Origin: Chrysosporum bergii ANA360D
GTDB taxonomy: Bacteria; Cyanobacteriota; Cyanobacteriia; Cyanobacteriales; Nostocaceae
Assembly: GCF_029891735.1 (NCBI RefSeq)
Contig: NZ_JANQDH010000092.1
Coordinates: 1-36,232, forward strand
DNA length: 36,232 nt
Direction: 5' to 3'
Shown: positions 26,849 through 35,650 of the stretch, piece after piece
Layout of the letters: each line of letters opens with the position of its first letter
Position numbering within the stretch: the first letter of the stretch is position 1
The notes under the pieces: generated by a model
Seen by the model: the letters and a program-made list of their open reading frames with translations, nothing else
Database searches by the model: none
Told to the model about the DNA's origin: nothing
Made by a program: the position numbers and the translations under genes

Positions 26849-27495
26849 AGTACATCAAAAAAAATCAAGAGCCAAAAGAATTTTCTAGTTGGAAAGCTTT
26901 AAAAAATGATGATTGGAAGCCAAGTTGGGATGATAATTTTCAAGCTCCACAAAAACCTGTGGTACATGATGCTTTGCTACAAGAACAGGGTTTTATCTGT
27001 TGCTATTGCGGTATGGCTATCACTAGAGCAACTAGCCATATAGAACATCTCCAGCCTCGTAGTAGTCATCCACATTTAGCATTACAGTATATAAATTTAG
27101 TTGCTTCATGTCAAGGAGAAAGTGATGAACCTCCTCCTGTTCCAGTACATTGTGGACATAAAAAAGATAATTGGTATGACGAACAATTATTAGTTTCACC
27201 CCTAATACCAAATTGTGCTGAGTTTTTTCGCTACCCTGCTTCTGGAGAAATTCTGCCAACAGATGATCCAGATAAAAAAGCTGCTGCTGAAACAACAATT
27301 GAAAAGCTGGCACTGAATATTGCAAAACTGCAAAATATGCGAAAACTAGCACTTGATGCTGCATTATTAGGTATTGAAGATTTAACTGACGCACAAATAC
27401 AGCAACTTGCTCAACATTATGATCAACCAGATTCTCATGGGCAATATACGCCGTTTTGTCAGGCGATCGCCTATATCCTCAGACAATTTATTTAA
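26845..27495 (+). CDS. ptuB: HNH endonuclease (PtuB-like, TIGR02646 type)
   Basis: Predicted nuclease effector of the Septu-like system, 216 aa. Metal-knuckle cysteines CCYCG (52-56) are followed by the HNH core SHIEHLQPRS (H65, H68), YINLVASC (Asn84, Cys89) and HCGHKKDNWYD (102-112), matching the HNH family found with Septu ATPases and with Ec78-type retrons. All expected ligands are present. Translation is coupled to ptuA through ATGA. The C-terminal half is helical and would bind the ATPase. It ends 7 nt from the convergent pcrA stop. Confidence 0.82.
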   Translation: MKYIKKNQEPKEFSSWKALKNDDWKPSWDDNFQAPQKPVVHDALLQEQGFICCYCGMAITRATSHIEHLQPRSSHPHLALQYINLVASCQGESDEPPPVPVHCGHKKDNWYDEQLLVSPLIPNCAEFFRYPASGEILPTDDPDKKAAAETTIEKLALNIAKLQNMRKLALDAALLGIEDLTDAQIQQLAQHYDQPDSHGQYTPFCQAIAYILRQFI

Positions 27496-27502
27496 ACAAT
27501 TT

Positions 27503-29839
27503 TTAATCGACTTTTTGCAATTGGGCTATATGAGGGTTAACAATTTTTTGCCCTAAATTGGTAAATTTGATGGCTACAGACAGTTTATTTCCCTGTCCGA
27601 AAACATGGGTTATTTCACCTACACCAAAGGATTTATGTAAGACCCGATCGCCTACTTGCCAGTTTTGGTCTGAATTTTGGGGGGTGTGTTGCTTGGGACT
27701 AGATGCGGGGGTTTTTCCATGGGCTTGGCGGCGCTTATGGCCGGTAGTTAATAACTCTGGGGGTAGTTCGTTGAGAAATTGCGATCGCATGGCTGGTTCG
27801 CGAGAACCATATAAGCGCCGTTCACGAGCGTGTGATATATATAATACTTCTTTGGCACGGGTGATGCCCACATAACACAGGCGACGTTCTTCTTCTAAGG
27901 CTTCAGGGTCATTGATAGAACGGTAATTAGGAAATAATCCCTGTTCTAAACCCACTAAAAACACCACCGGAAACTCTAACCCCTTGGAAGAGTGCAAGGT
28001 CATTAAAGATACTGCTTTTTGCCCTTCTTTCAAGTTATCTAAATCAGAACTAAGGGCGCTACTTTGCAGAAAAGCTGTTAAGGAAACATCTTCATTTTCT
28101 TCTTGAAACTGAAGTGCGGCGTTGTAAAGTTCCTGGACGTTTTGAATTCTATCTTCTGCTTCTTCTGTACCTTGATTTTCCAAATCCTGAATATAACCAG
28201 ATTGATTAAGTAATTCTTGTAACAGTTCGGTTACTGAAACTGTTGCTGCTTTTGCTTGACAGTCCTGGATCATTTGAGCAAAGTTATTTACCGCCTTAGC
28301 GGACCTGCCGGCTAATGTATTAACTGATGTTTGATCGCTGAGTATTTCCCACAGGGTGATTCCTAATTCATGAGCAGCATTAACCAAGTTTTCAATGGTG
28401 GTTCTACCAATACTGCGCCGGGGGGTATTGATGATTCGCTGTAAACTAACTGTATCAGCGGGGTTGGCAATGACTCGTAAATATGCTATGACATCTTTAA
28501 TTTCTTTGCGATCGTAGAATTTCATTCCCCCTACTACTGTATAAGGAATTTGATTTCTAACTAAAAATTCTTCAAAAGGTCGTGATTGGGCGTTGGTACG
28601 ATAAAGTACGGCAAAGCTACCCCAATCTAACTCAGGATTTTGCTGTTCTAAAGAGCGAATTTGACTAATGACAAACTCTGCTTCTTCAATTTCATTATCT
28701 GCTCTGTGACAATAAATTAAATCACCAGCGCCCCGGGTGGGTTTGAGGACTTTATCAATGCGTTGAGTGTTATTTTCAATTAGTTCGTTAGCTGCTTGGA
28801 GAATGTTCTCACAAGAGCGATAATTTTCTTCCAACTTTACCATGGAGCGGGTATCGTCATCAGTTAAACCGTCGCCAAAGTCTTGCTGAAACTCCAATAG
28901 TATGGTAAAGTCTGCCATTCTGAAACTGTAAATGGATTGATCCGCATCACCCACCACAAACACCGAGCGATTTTGCCATTCCCATGCACTTTTGCTTTCT
29001 TCCCCATTAGTGACTAACAGGCGAATTAAATTGTATTGAGTGCGGTTAGTATCTTGATATTCATCCACAAGGATATGGCCAAACTTGTTATGCCAGTAGT
29101 TTAATACCTGCTCGTTTTGCTGAAACAATCTGGTGGGTACAAGAATTAAATCATCAAAATCTAGGGCGTTATTTTCGGCTAATTTATCTTGGTAACAATT
29201 ATAAACTTCGGCTATTACCCTACCACGATAATTAGGCTGTTCCCGCTCGAACTCTTGGGGGGAAAAGCCTTGGTTTTTAGCGTTGCTGATGGCGTAGCGG
29301 ACAGAACGCGGTTCAAATTTTCGATCATCTAAGTTCAGCTGTTTATTAGTAATTTCTTTGATCAAGCTTTGCACGTCGGATTCATCAAAGATAGAGAAAT
29401 TGCGAGTCCAACGTCTACCTTTTTCGTCTTGGTATTTCTCAATGTCAAAACGAAGAATGCGAGAAAATAAGCTGTGAAAAGTGCCACACCACAGGTCTTT
29501 GATGATATCTTTGTAAACGCGCGATCGCAATTGGGTTTGTTGGTATTCTGTCAACAAATCAAATTTTTGGCTGTGTTGTTTCATGGCCAAATCTTCAGCA
29601 AATAAATTTTGAATGCGGTGTTTCATTTCCCGTGCGGCTTTGTTGGTGAAAGTAACCGCCAGGATGTTCTCCGGATCAACCCGGTGTTTAAGAATTAGGT
29701 GAGCAATACGATAAGTCAGCGCTCGTGTTTTACCGGAACCTGCGCCAGCCACAACTAACAAGGGTCCGCAATGATGTTCAACAGCTTGACGTTGGCTGGG
29801 GTTAAGATGGCTGAGAAAGTCAATAGTTGTTATTGACAT
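27503..29839 (-). CDS. pcrA: UvrD/PcrA-type DNA helicase
   Basis: Superfamily 1A 3'-5' helicase for repair and replication-fork processing, 778 aa. It opens LNPSQRQAVEHHCGPLLVVAGAGSGKT (motif Q/I, Walker A), followed by VTFTNKAAREMKHRI (Ia), ILVDEYQDTN (II), VVGDADQSIYSFRMAD (III), VKLEENYRS (IV), VSLMTLHSSKGLEFPVVFLVG (V) and EEERRLCYVGITRAKE (VI). The C-terminal Tudor-like tail (WQVGDRVLHKSFGVGEI) is typical of PcrA/UvrD. It is housekeeping, probably unrelated to the Septu pair despite the 7-nt convergent spacing. Confidence 0.94.
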   Translation of the reverse strand: MSITTIDFLSHLNPSQRQAVEHHCGPLLVVAGAGSGKTRALTYRIAHLILKHRVDPENILAVTFTNKAAREMKHRIQNLFAEDLAMKQHSQKFDLLTEYQQTQLRSRVYKDIIKDLWCGTFHSLFSRILRFDIEKYQDEKGRRWTRNFSIFDESDVQSLIKEITNKQLNLDDRKFEPRSVRYAISNAKNQGFSPQEFEREQPNYRGRVIAEVYNCYQDKLAENNALDFDDLILVPTRLFQQNEQVLNYWHNKFGHILVDEYQDTNRTQYNLIRLLVTNGEESKSAWEWQNRSVFVVGDADQSIYSFRMADFTILLEFQQDFGDGLTDDDTRSMVKLEENYRSCENILQAANELIENNTQRIDKVLKPTRGAGDLIYCHRADNEIEEAEFVISQIRSLEQQNPELDWGSFAVLYRTNAQSRPFEEFLVRNQIPYTVVGGMKFYDRKEIKDVIAYLRVIANPADTVSLQRIINTPRRSIGRTTIENLVNAAHELGITLWEILSDQTSVNTLAGRSAKAVNNFAQMIQDCQAKAATVSVTELLQELLNQSGYIQDLENQGTEEAEDRIQNVQELYNAALQFQEENEDVSLTAFLQSSALSSDLDNLKEGQKAVSLMTLHSSKGLEFPVVFLVGLEQGLFPNYRSINDPEALEEERRLCYVGITRAKEVLYISHARERRLYGSREPAMRSQFLNELPPELLTTGHKRRQAHGKTPASSPKQHTPQNSDQNWQVGDRVLHKSFGVGEITHVFGQGNKLSVAIKFTNLGQKIVNPHIAQLQKVD

Positions 29840-29882
29840 AGTTGTTAATAGTTTAAATATCTACAGTATTAATGCTGTTTAT

Positions 29883-29915
29883 TATAGCATTTCTTAAACA
29901 GGTGAGATACGAATG
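29883..29915 (-). repeat. Dispersed ~37-bp repeat, copy 5
   Basis: Inverted copy: TATAGCATTTCTTAAACAGG then TGAGATACGAATG, with CAGGTG in place of CACGTG. It lies 44 nt upstream of pcrA. The flank AGTATCCTGCTGGCTGCTTA resembles, in inverse, the AAGCAGGAT flank of copy 1. Confidence 0.68.
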
Positions 29916-30042
29916 GCGGGAGTATCCTGCTGGCTGCTTAATACATCTTTCCCGCTCAGGATATACCTCAATTGAGCAAAATTCACCCTCTAAGACTATA
30001 TAACAATATTTCATGAACAAAAGAAACTAAAAAGCGGCATTT

Positions 30043-31734
30043 CTAGGAGGGGGCTTGTATCCCCTCTGTTTTAGTCAGTGGTAGGTGAACGGTGAAAGTA
30101 GATCCTACGCCCATCTGACTTTTGACAAAAACTTCTCCTCCCATCATTTGACAAAAGTGGCGGGTAATTGCTAAACCCAATCCAGTACCACCATATTTTT
30201 TTGTGGTTGATGTATCGCCTTGTATAAAAGGTTTAAATAGTTGTTGCTGTTGACTGTGAGACATTCCAATACCCGTGTCAGTTACTATGAAGGTGATCAC
30301 ACTAAAAGGAGCGTTTGGCAGTATGTTGGTTTTTTCTCTCTTGACTGTTAAAGTTACCTTACCATTGGTGGTAAACTTGGCAGCATTGCTGAGTAAGTTT
30401 AATAATACTTGTCTGACGCGAGTTTGATCCGCGTACATTGTGCCAAGTTGCTGATCACAGTATACTTCCAAAAGGTTGTTATTTTTCTCTATGGCTGATT
30501 TCACGGTCAAAACCACATTATTGATTAGGGTGTTAACTTGAAATTTCTCTGGGTAAAGAGTCATTTTACCCGCTTCAATTTTTGACAAGTCGAGGATATC
30601 ATTAATTAGTTCTAGTAGGTGTCTACCAGCAGAGTTAATTGTTTCTAAGTCTGTGATAAATTCTGGAGATAAATTTAAATCGGTAGCGTCATCTTGCAGT
30701 AATTGACTTAAGCCAATTACTGCATTTAATGGTGTGCGGAGTTCGTGACTGACGTTAGCTAAGAATATGCTTTTGGCTTTACTAGCAGCCTCGGCTAATT
30801 CTTTAGCTTGTTCTAGTTCTTTTGTCCGCTCAGATACACGTTCAATTAATCTATTTAGGGACTTGGCTAATAAGCCAATTTCATCTTCAGTGGTAACGGG
30901 GGCGCGTAAATCAAAGTTAGATTTTCTGGCTACTTGTTCAGCTACTTGGGTAACGGTGATGACTGGTTCAGCGATGGCGCTGCTGGTACGCCAAGCTACA
31001 ATGGCGGCTGTTGCTACTGATACCAGCATACTCATGATCACAATGAATCTCTCAACTTGTTTGGACTGCTCTACATCTTTTTTCTTTTCCTTTTCTTGAT
31101 CTTCAGCAACTTTAAGGATATCAGTTAATTTTTGGGAAAGTTGATCAAGCTGCATGGCTGTTTCACCACGCATAATTTTTAGTAATTGATCTTTTACAAG
31201 TGCAGTTTGTTCTGGTGGTAGTTGCTGAGGGTTAATTGTCTCTAAAACTGTCTCTATTTGGTCTACGTATAATTTTAAACTAGTGGCATAATCCTGTAAT
31301 AAAGCCTGTAAGTTAGCACTGTTAGCGGCTAATGTACCGGGCTTTGTGTCTATATATTGGCCAATGTCTTGCTGTAGAGCTTTAGCTGTGTTAATACTTT
31401 GAATAAATTTGTTTTTTTTGTTGAGTAATCGTTGTGAATTTTCCAACACAGCAACTAAATTGGAACTGTAGAATTGAGCTTCTAATACTGCATCTTTATA
31501 ATTTGTGAGTATTTGTCTTTGTTCTTGGGCTTGATTGAGTTCCCGAATTTCTCTCCCTCGATAGTAATTGGCAATTACTAACCCAGTCAGGGAACCGAAA
31601 AAGCCAATACCAATGGCGATAAAATAACCATAGCCAATTTTTTGATGTATGCGCCAGGATGTGGCTTTGAGTTTACCGGGTGAAGGAATTTCTATAGTGG
31701 AAAGTTGATGTGTCAAAGGCTTTTCGGCTATCAC
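30043..31734 (-). CDS. Membrane sensor histidine kinase
   Basis: 563 aa. Two membrane segments (~35-57 and ~229-250) enclose a helical extracytoplasmic sensor of about 170 residues with coiled-coil character, as in four-helix-bundle sensors. A HAMP domain (~252-305), a short coiled coil ([20 protein letters not shown]), HisKA with [18 protein letters not shown] (phospho-accepting His330) and HATPase_c with [23 protein letters not shown] and GGTGLGL follow. There is no receiver or PAS domain and no response regulator gene next to it, so its partner is unknown. All kinase motifs are intact. Confidence 0.92.
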   Translation of the reverse strand: MIAEKPLTHQLSTIEIPSPGKLKATSWRIHQKIGYGYFIAIGIGFFGSLTGLVIANYYRGREIRELNQAQEQRQILTNYKDAVLEAQFYSSNLVAVLENSQRLLNKKNKFIQSINTAKALQQDIGQYIDTKPGTLAANSANLQALLQDYATSLKLYVDQIETVLETINPQQLPPEQTALVKDQLLKIMRGETAMQLDQLSQKLTDILKVAEDQEKEKKKDVEQSKQVERFIVIMSMLVSVATAAIVAWRTSSAIAEPVITVTQVAEQVARKSNFDLRAPVTTEDEIGLLAKSLNRLIERVSERTKELEQAKELAEAASKAKSIFLANVSHELRTPLNAVIGLSQLLQDDATDLNLSPEFITDLETINSAGRHLLELINDILDLSKIEAGKMTLYPEKFQVNTLINNVVLTVKSAIEKNNNLLEVYCDQQLGTMYADQTRVRQVLLNLLSNAAKFTTNGKVTLTVKREKTNILPNAPFSVITFIVTDTGIGMSHSQQQQLFKPFIQGDTSTTKKYGGTGLGLAITRHFCQMMGGEVFVKSQMGVGSTFTVHLPLTKTEGIQAPS

Positions 31735-31953
31735 TGTTTTGCTGTTAGAGTCAAATTTTTTTGTGTGTGTCTGGTTCTGTTTGGCTAATCACTGATTTGT
31801 AGAAGGGACGTAAAGGACACAAAGCACCGATTCAATTTCATCAAAAAACGGTATGAGTTAATTATGACAATGTTCTGACCGTCGCCTATATGCAACCCCA
31901 TCTTACCCCAAGCTTTGGAAATCAACACGTCGGCTGTATACAAAAAAAGTTTT

Positions 31954-32139
31954 TTATTTCCGGTTCAGGGGAAGTTGAGACTCCCACGGGTGGGAAACTC
32001 CCAGTCTTACAAGAGTAGAGGTCGCAAGTCCTAGGGCGTTACTTTGGGACTGCCCGCCCCTAGCCTGTCTAGTAAGATTTAAAATATTCATTGCTGCATT
32101 TGTGTCTCTATTATGATCCTCAAACCCAATCAACGTCAA
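31954..32139 (-). pseudogene. 3' remnant of IS200/IS605-type tnpB
   Basis: A 61-codon frame containing NRDTNAAMNIL, the RuvC-III motif of TnpB (D-R-D-x-N-A-A), with a C-terminal tail rich in Gly/Ser/Gln. Everything upstream of the motif (RuvC-I, -II, zinc finger) is missing. The tnpB sequence seems to stop near 32110, just before the methyltransferase start codon on the other strand; the first residues (MTLIGFEDH) are antisense to that gene. At the other end the frame runs through the element's right end into flanking DNA. Inactive. Confidence 0.68.
31973..31995 (-). mobile_element. IS200/IS605-type right end of the 32.0-kb tnpB remnant
   Basis: On the minus strand TCCCAC-CC-GTGGGA forms a 6-bp hairpin (31982-31995), followed by GTCTCAAC to about 31974. 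The same hairpin-plus-TCAA layout is seen at 15784-15812. Orientation agrees with the tnpB remnant. Confidence 0.55.
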
Positions 32140-32763
32140 AAATTAGACGAAACAGATGATCAATTATTTTACGACTATCCCCGCTTCGTCACCCATGTGG
32201 ATGAAGCATTTATTCAACAGTTAACAGATTTATATCGCCATCGCCTCAGCCCTAACACTCGTATACTTGATATGATGAGTAGTTGGGTTTCTCACCTCCC
32301 AGAGGAAATAGAATTTACCCATGTGGAGGGACACGGACTCAACGCTGAGGAATTAGCCCGTAATTCCCGTTTGGATCATTACTTTGTACAAAATCTCAAT
32401 TTTAATCCCCAACTACCCTTAGTAGACCAAAGTTTTGATGCCGTTTTAAATTGTGTTTCTGTACAATATTTACAGTATCCAGAAGGGATATTTTCAGAAA
32501 TTCATCGTATTCTCAAGCCGGGAGGTATAGCAATTATCAGCTTTTCTAATCGGATGTTTTTTCAAAAGGCCATTCAAGCTTGGCGAGAGGGTTCCGAAGC
32601 GAGTAGGGTAGAATTAGTTAAGCACTACTTTACTTCAGTCCCTGGGTTTACGGTTCCAGAAGTAATTGTCAACAAGTCCACAGTACCGGATTTTTTACAG
32701 TGGTTGGGTGTGGGTGGAGGAGATCCGTTTTATGCTGTGATAGCACACCGTTCTCGGTCCTGA
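32113..32763 (+). CDS. SAM-dependent methyltransferase (class I, Methyltransf_11-like)
   Basis: 216 aa; substrate unknown. Motif I appears as TRILDMMSSWVSHLPE (a variant of the glycine-rich SAM loop seen in this cyanobacterial family), then an acidic strand end VEGHGLN, post-I DAVLNCVSVQYLQ, and motif EIHRILKPGGIAIISFSNRMF. The tnpB scar ends at or just before ATG 32113, so the leader and promoter are IS-derived or lost; no Shine-Dalgarno is visible. The N-terminus MILKPNQRQKLDETDD looks native to the family. Confidence 0.85.
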   Translation: MILKPNQRQKLDETDDQLFYDYPRFVTHVDEAFIQQLTDLYRHRLSPNTRILDMMSSWVSHLPEEIEFTHVEGHGLNAEELARNSRLDHYFVQNLNFNPQLPLVDQSFDAVLNCVSVQYLQYPEGIFSEIHRILKPGGIAIISFSNRMFFQKAIQAWREGSEASRVELVKHYFTSVPGFTVPEVIVNKSTVPDFLQWLGVGGGDPFYAVIAHRSRS

Positions 32764-32800
32764 GTGGTAAAAATAAGAAGTGAAAAAGGAATAGTCAAAG

Positions 32801-33313
32801 ATGAATTTTTCCCGCGTGTCTAAAGTTTTAGCTACTTTGTTACTGTCAATTTTATTACTGACTACTGCCTGCACACCACAAGCACCAAGTCGTTTTGACG
32901 AAGTACAAAAAGAAAGTAGTCAGCAAAAAAGCGGGCAAGCAGTTGTTAAAAATGCTACTCAAGGAGCAAAATTTAATAAATTCTTTCCCGTTGGTGAAGA
33001 TGGCTATCAGAGAGTGTTTACCCAGGAGAAAAAAGGTTTCGCCGAGGCCAAGTTAAAAAAAGATGGCAAGGAATTGGCTGTAATGGCTATCTCTGATACT
33101 AGTAGCACACCAACAACAGCCGCTAGCTACTCCAACAGTAGTAAAACAATTGCTGGTTATCCGGCGCGAGAAATTGGCAATACTCAAACAGCAGTTTTGG
33201 TAAATAATCGTTACCAGGTGAAAGTATTATCCCGTGATCCTTCATTTACTGCAAGCGATCGCGCGGATTGGATTGAGAAATTTAATCTTGATGGTTTAGC
33301 TAAATTAAAATAA
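32801..33313 (+). CDS. Putative lipoprotein, unknown function
   Basis: 170 aa. A lipoprotein signal peptide with lipobox LTTAC (Cys24) predicts membrane attachment in the periplasm. The mature part begins with a polar, Gln/Ser/Lys-rich linker, then a compact domain (FNKFFPVGEDGYQRVFTQEKKGFAEAKLKKDGKELAVMAISDT) and a C-terminal WIEKFNLDGLAKLK. I do not recognise a named family. AAGGA lies 10 nt before ATG. The next gene starts 12 nt after the stop, so the two form an operon. Confidence 0.8.
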   Translation: MNFSRVSKVLATLLLSILLLTTACTPQAPSRFDEVQKESSQQKSGQAVVKNATQGAKFNKFFPVGEDGYQRVFTQEKKGFAEAKLKKDGKELAVMAISDTSSTPTTAASYSNSSKTIAGYPAREIGNTQTAVLVNNRYQVKVLSRDPSFTASDRADWIEKFNLDGLAKLK

Positions 33314-33314
33314 C

Positions 33315-33320
33315 AAGGAG
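33315..33320 (+). promoter_or_regulatory. Strong ribosome binding site (AAGGAG)
   Basis: AAGGAG, 5 nt before ATG 33326. It fixes the start of the downstream gene, and it is the strongest Shine-Dalgarno sequence I noticed in this part of the window. Confidence 0.75.
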
Positions 33321-33325
33321 TTTTT

Positions 33326-34213
33326 ATGAATAAACCGATTTTTCAGTTAGTTGATGAATTACCAACTAGTGGTTTAACCGTTTCCATGTTGAATGCTCTA
33401 GACTTTATCGCTCCTGGTGAATGGCAAAACACTGTGGGTTTTGTCAACACCATTAAAACTGTCACTGGTGAAAGCGACGAAGATTTAATTCAACAAATTG
33501 GCGAAAGGGCTATTTATCTTTACAATGACCGTTCCCAAGGGTACCAAAGGGCAATGTGGCTTTATCAAACCGTTGACACCACAGATAAAGCCTTGGGCGC
33601 AGCAGCATTAGCTAACAAAGTTGGTGAGCAAATTCCTTTATTCGGTTTTTTAAGTGCTGTAACTCCCAAACCCGACAAAGCCCAAACTATTGATTTATGT
33701 CTAAAATTAGTAGTTGAATTAGTGGCTTTTTGCCAAATTAACGGTATCCCCGGAGATAGCATTGGGGATTTTGCTGCCGCTTTGGGTGAATATAGTGGTG
33801 AATCTTTTATCCGTATGGCTGCTTTGGTTTGTGTTGATGGTTTAATACCTCTAGGACCGGATTTTATTAATAAGGTATTATCTAGACTTAATCAAACCAG
33901 TCCCCAGGAGTTACAACAAAATTCCACTTTCCAAACCATCCAAGACTCAATTCCCGGTGACAGCCCTGGTAGTAAATTAAACTTTATCGGCGAAAGCTTC
34001 GATTCAGTTAAAGGTTGGATGGGGGGCTTAGTTGCTCAAAATAACTTAACTCCACAAAAAGTAGTGGGTAATTTGCAGCGTTTCATGGAGTTTTCTGATG
34101 ATAAGTTAGACTACTTAGCCGCGTTCTTAGATGTGGCTACCAACTACTACGAACACACAGGGACGCAAACCTTAGCCCGTCGTTTAATTGAACGGGCTGT
34201 GGCTGAGATTTAG
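33326..34213 (+). CDS. Conserved cyanobacterial protein of unknown function
   Basis: 295 aa, soluble and mostly helical by composition, with no signal peptide and no domain I can name. Recognisable blocks: MLNALDFIAPGEWQNTVGF, IKTVTGESDEDLIQQIGERAI, DLCLKLVVELVAFCQINGIPGDSIGDFAAALG, and LARRLIERAVAEI at the end. The middle hydrophobic stretch (AALVCVDGLIPLGPDFI) is too short and too interrupted for a clear membrane span. It has a strong ribosome binding site and lies 12 nt after the lipoprotein gene, which argues for co-expression. Confidence 0.8.
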   Translation: MNKPIFQLVDELPTSGLTVSMLNALDFIAPGEWQNTVGFVNTIKTVTGESDEDLIQQIGERAIYLYNDRSQGYQRAMWLYQTVDTTDKALGAAALANKVGEQIPLFGFLSAVTPKPDKAQTIDLCLKLVVELVAFCQINGIPGDSIGDFAAALGEYSGESFIRMAALVCVDGLIPLGPDFINKVLSRLNQTSPQELQQNSTFQTIQDSIPGDSPGSKLNFIGESFDSVKGWMGGLVAQNNLTPQKVVGNLQRFMEFSDDKLDYLAAFLDVATNYYEHTGTQTLARRLIERAVAEI

Positions 34214-34284
34214 ATCACATCATCTTGTAGTGCGTTAAAACAAAGAACCAAGGAACAGACGACAGATAACACATCACAAATAAC

Positions 34285-34308
34285 TGGGGAACAGTCCAAA
34301 ATTCCCCA
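34285..34308. terminator. Hairpin between convergent genes
   Basis: TGGGGAA (34285-34291) pairs perfectly with TTCCCCA (34302-34308) over a 10-nt loop. It sits between convergent stops at 34213 and 34326, so it could serve either strand. There is no clear T run. Confidence 0.4.
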
Positions 34309-34325
34309 ATCCAAAATCTACCAGC

Positions 34326-35066
34326 TTACATAGGTAATTTTAAATCAGCTGCGATCGCTGACAGATAAGGTTGAAAAATTGCCAAATTCTCCAATTTATC
34401 GAATTTACCTGTTACTGAACCAGGGTCAAATGATGTGTTAATTACGTAGAGGTTACTACCATCAAAAGTAACATAATTGATATGTTGTGCCTCTACCCCC
34501 TTTTCTGGCTGGATACCTACAAACCCGTAGCGTAGACCCTGAAGTTTACCAACCAATGCCTGTTGTGGTGGGTAGGCTGAAAATACAATTTTATTTCCAT
34601 TATTATCTTGGCGGTCTTTCACTAAAGTAGAGTTTAAATCTGTAACCCAGGCTTTGAGTGCCGTTAATAGCTTGTTTTGGTACTCAGTACTTTGGTAATC
34701 TACCTGAGAATTGAGTGGAATACCCGCATCTGTCAGATTTTTTTGGAAACTGCCATTATTGTTTACCGGGTAAACTTCAATTTCCACTGTTCCTAAAAGT
34801 TGTCCTTGGGAGGAAACACATAACAAAGAATTGCTTTCCTCACAAGGTGCAACTTGCCAACCCTTTGGGACGGGGGTTTTCCCTATAATTTTTTTCCAAG
34901 TATTTTCTTCTATGGCAGTAGGAGTTTTTGAATGAGTGCTTGTCATTGCTGTAGAACTCGGATTTTCTACAATCGCGGGAGAAGGTTCAGGGAGAATAAT
35001 TTTTACTCCCCAGGGGGCTAAAGGCAATAAAATAATACCGAGAAAAAGATGATAAACACGCAACAT
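34326..35066 (-). CDS. Exported protein of unknown function
   Basis: 246 aa. An N-terminal hydrophobic segment (MLRVYHLFLGIILLPLAPWG) acts as signal peptide or anchor, followed by a Ser/Thr/Pro-rich linker (~28-52) and a soluble domain (~54-246) with two cysteines (APCEESNSLLCVS) close enough for a disulfide. Conserved-looking parts are RYGFVGIQPEKGVEAQHINYVTFDGSNLYVIN and FDKLENLAIFQPYLSAIAADLKLP. Family not recognised. Confidence 0.75.
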   Translation of the reverse strand: MLRVYHLFLGIILLPLAPWGVKIILPEPSPAIVENPSSTAMTSTHSKTPTAIEENTWKKIIGKTPVPKGWQVAPCEESNSLLCVSSQGQLLGTVEIEVYPVNNNGSFQKNLTDAGIPLNSQVDYQSTEYQNKLLTALKAWVTDLNSTLVKDRQDNNGNKIVFSAYPPQQALVGKLQGLRYGFVGIQPEKGVEAQHINYVTFDGSNLYVINTSFDPGSVTGKFDKLENLAIFQPYLSAIAADLKLPM

Positions 35067-35274
35067 TTTCTGTGGTCATCCTGAGCCAGAACTTGCAGAC
35101 TAGTATGCACTACATTTTGTGAATATACCAAAAGATAGATATATATATTTATTGCAGTTAGTTCCGCCCGGAATTAAACAATAAATTTTGCCCCCCATGT
35201 CAAGAAAACTCACTCAAGGGGGACTGGTGACAGGTGAAAAAATATTACCCGGATATCAAGGTCACAGTTAAAGC

Positions 35275-35604
35275 TTAATAGCGTCTATCGCCACCGCCAC
35301 CGCCACCGCCACGACGGTTGCCCCAGCTACCACCACGAGAACCGCCGCCACCGCTTTTTTCCTCTCTGGGTCTAGCCTTATTCACTTTTAAATCACGCCC
35401 CATCCACTCAGCACCATCCAGGGCTTCGATGGCTGCGGTTTCCTCTTTCTCTGATTCCATGTCCACAAAAGCAAAACCACGGGGGCGACCAGTCTCCCGG
35501 TCGGTGGGTAACTGAACACGACTAACTTTTCCATATTCTGCAAAAACGCCTTTCAGGTCTTCTTCAGTCACCTGATAGGATAAATTGCCGACGTAAATTG
35601 ACAT
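35275..35604 (-). CDS. RRM RNA-binding protein with Gly-rich tail (Rbp family)
   Basis: Small cyanobacterial RNA chaperone of 109 aa. One RRM (residues 1-80) has RNP2 IYVGNLSY and RNP1 RGFAFVDM; the tail (~84-109) is RG/GG-rich, ending GGDRRY. Cyanobacterial Rbp genes of this tailed type (RbpA1 in Anabaena) are induced by cold, and long 5' leaders control them. Here a 10-bp inverted repeat in the leader overlaps the ribosome binding site. In some cyanobacteria rpsU follows; it does not here. Confidence 0.94.
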   Translation of the reverse strand: MSIYVGNLSYQVTEEDLKGVFAEYGKVSRVQLPTDRETGRPRGFAFVDMESEKEETAAIEALDGAEWMGRDLKVNKARPREEKSGGGGSRGGSWGNRRGGGGGGGDRRY

Positions 35605-35610
35605 ATAGTG

Positions 35611-35650
35611 TCTCCGAATTCCTAGAATTGTAGAGAGTTAAATTCGGAGA
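35611..35650 (-). promoter_or_regulatory. Leader hairpin masking the rbp ribosome binding site
   Basis: TCTCCGAATT (35611-35620) and AATTCGGAGA (35641-35650) are perfect 10-bp inverted complements with a 20-nt loop. In the minus-strand mRNA the arm nearest the gene ends GGAGA, 7 nt before ATG 35604, so the Shine-Dalgarno GGAG would be fully paired. This suggests structure-dependent translation, such as temperature control or autoregulation by Rbp. Confidence 0.65.

Noticed and set aside
27032-27394. 120-codon frame antisense to ptuB
   Set aside because: No domain, no ribosome binding site, composition of an antisense shadow of a real gene.
23934-27464. Lack of HIP1 octamers across the Septu region as evidence of gene transfer
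   Set aside because: A gap of similar size occurs between about 29.5 and 33.3 kb in ordinary genes, so it carries little weight.
25592-27495. Reading the ATPase-HNH pair as a retron effector
   Set aside because: No reverse transcriptase gene or msr/msd-like structure is found on either side; the flanks are a phosphatase gene and pcrA.
27503-29839. pcrA as a third defence component (Gabija-like UvrD helicase)
   Set aside because: It has full PcrA length, all helicase motifs and the Tudor-like tail, lies convergent to the operon, and no GajA-type gene is present.
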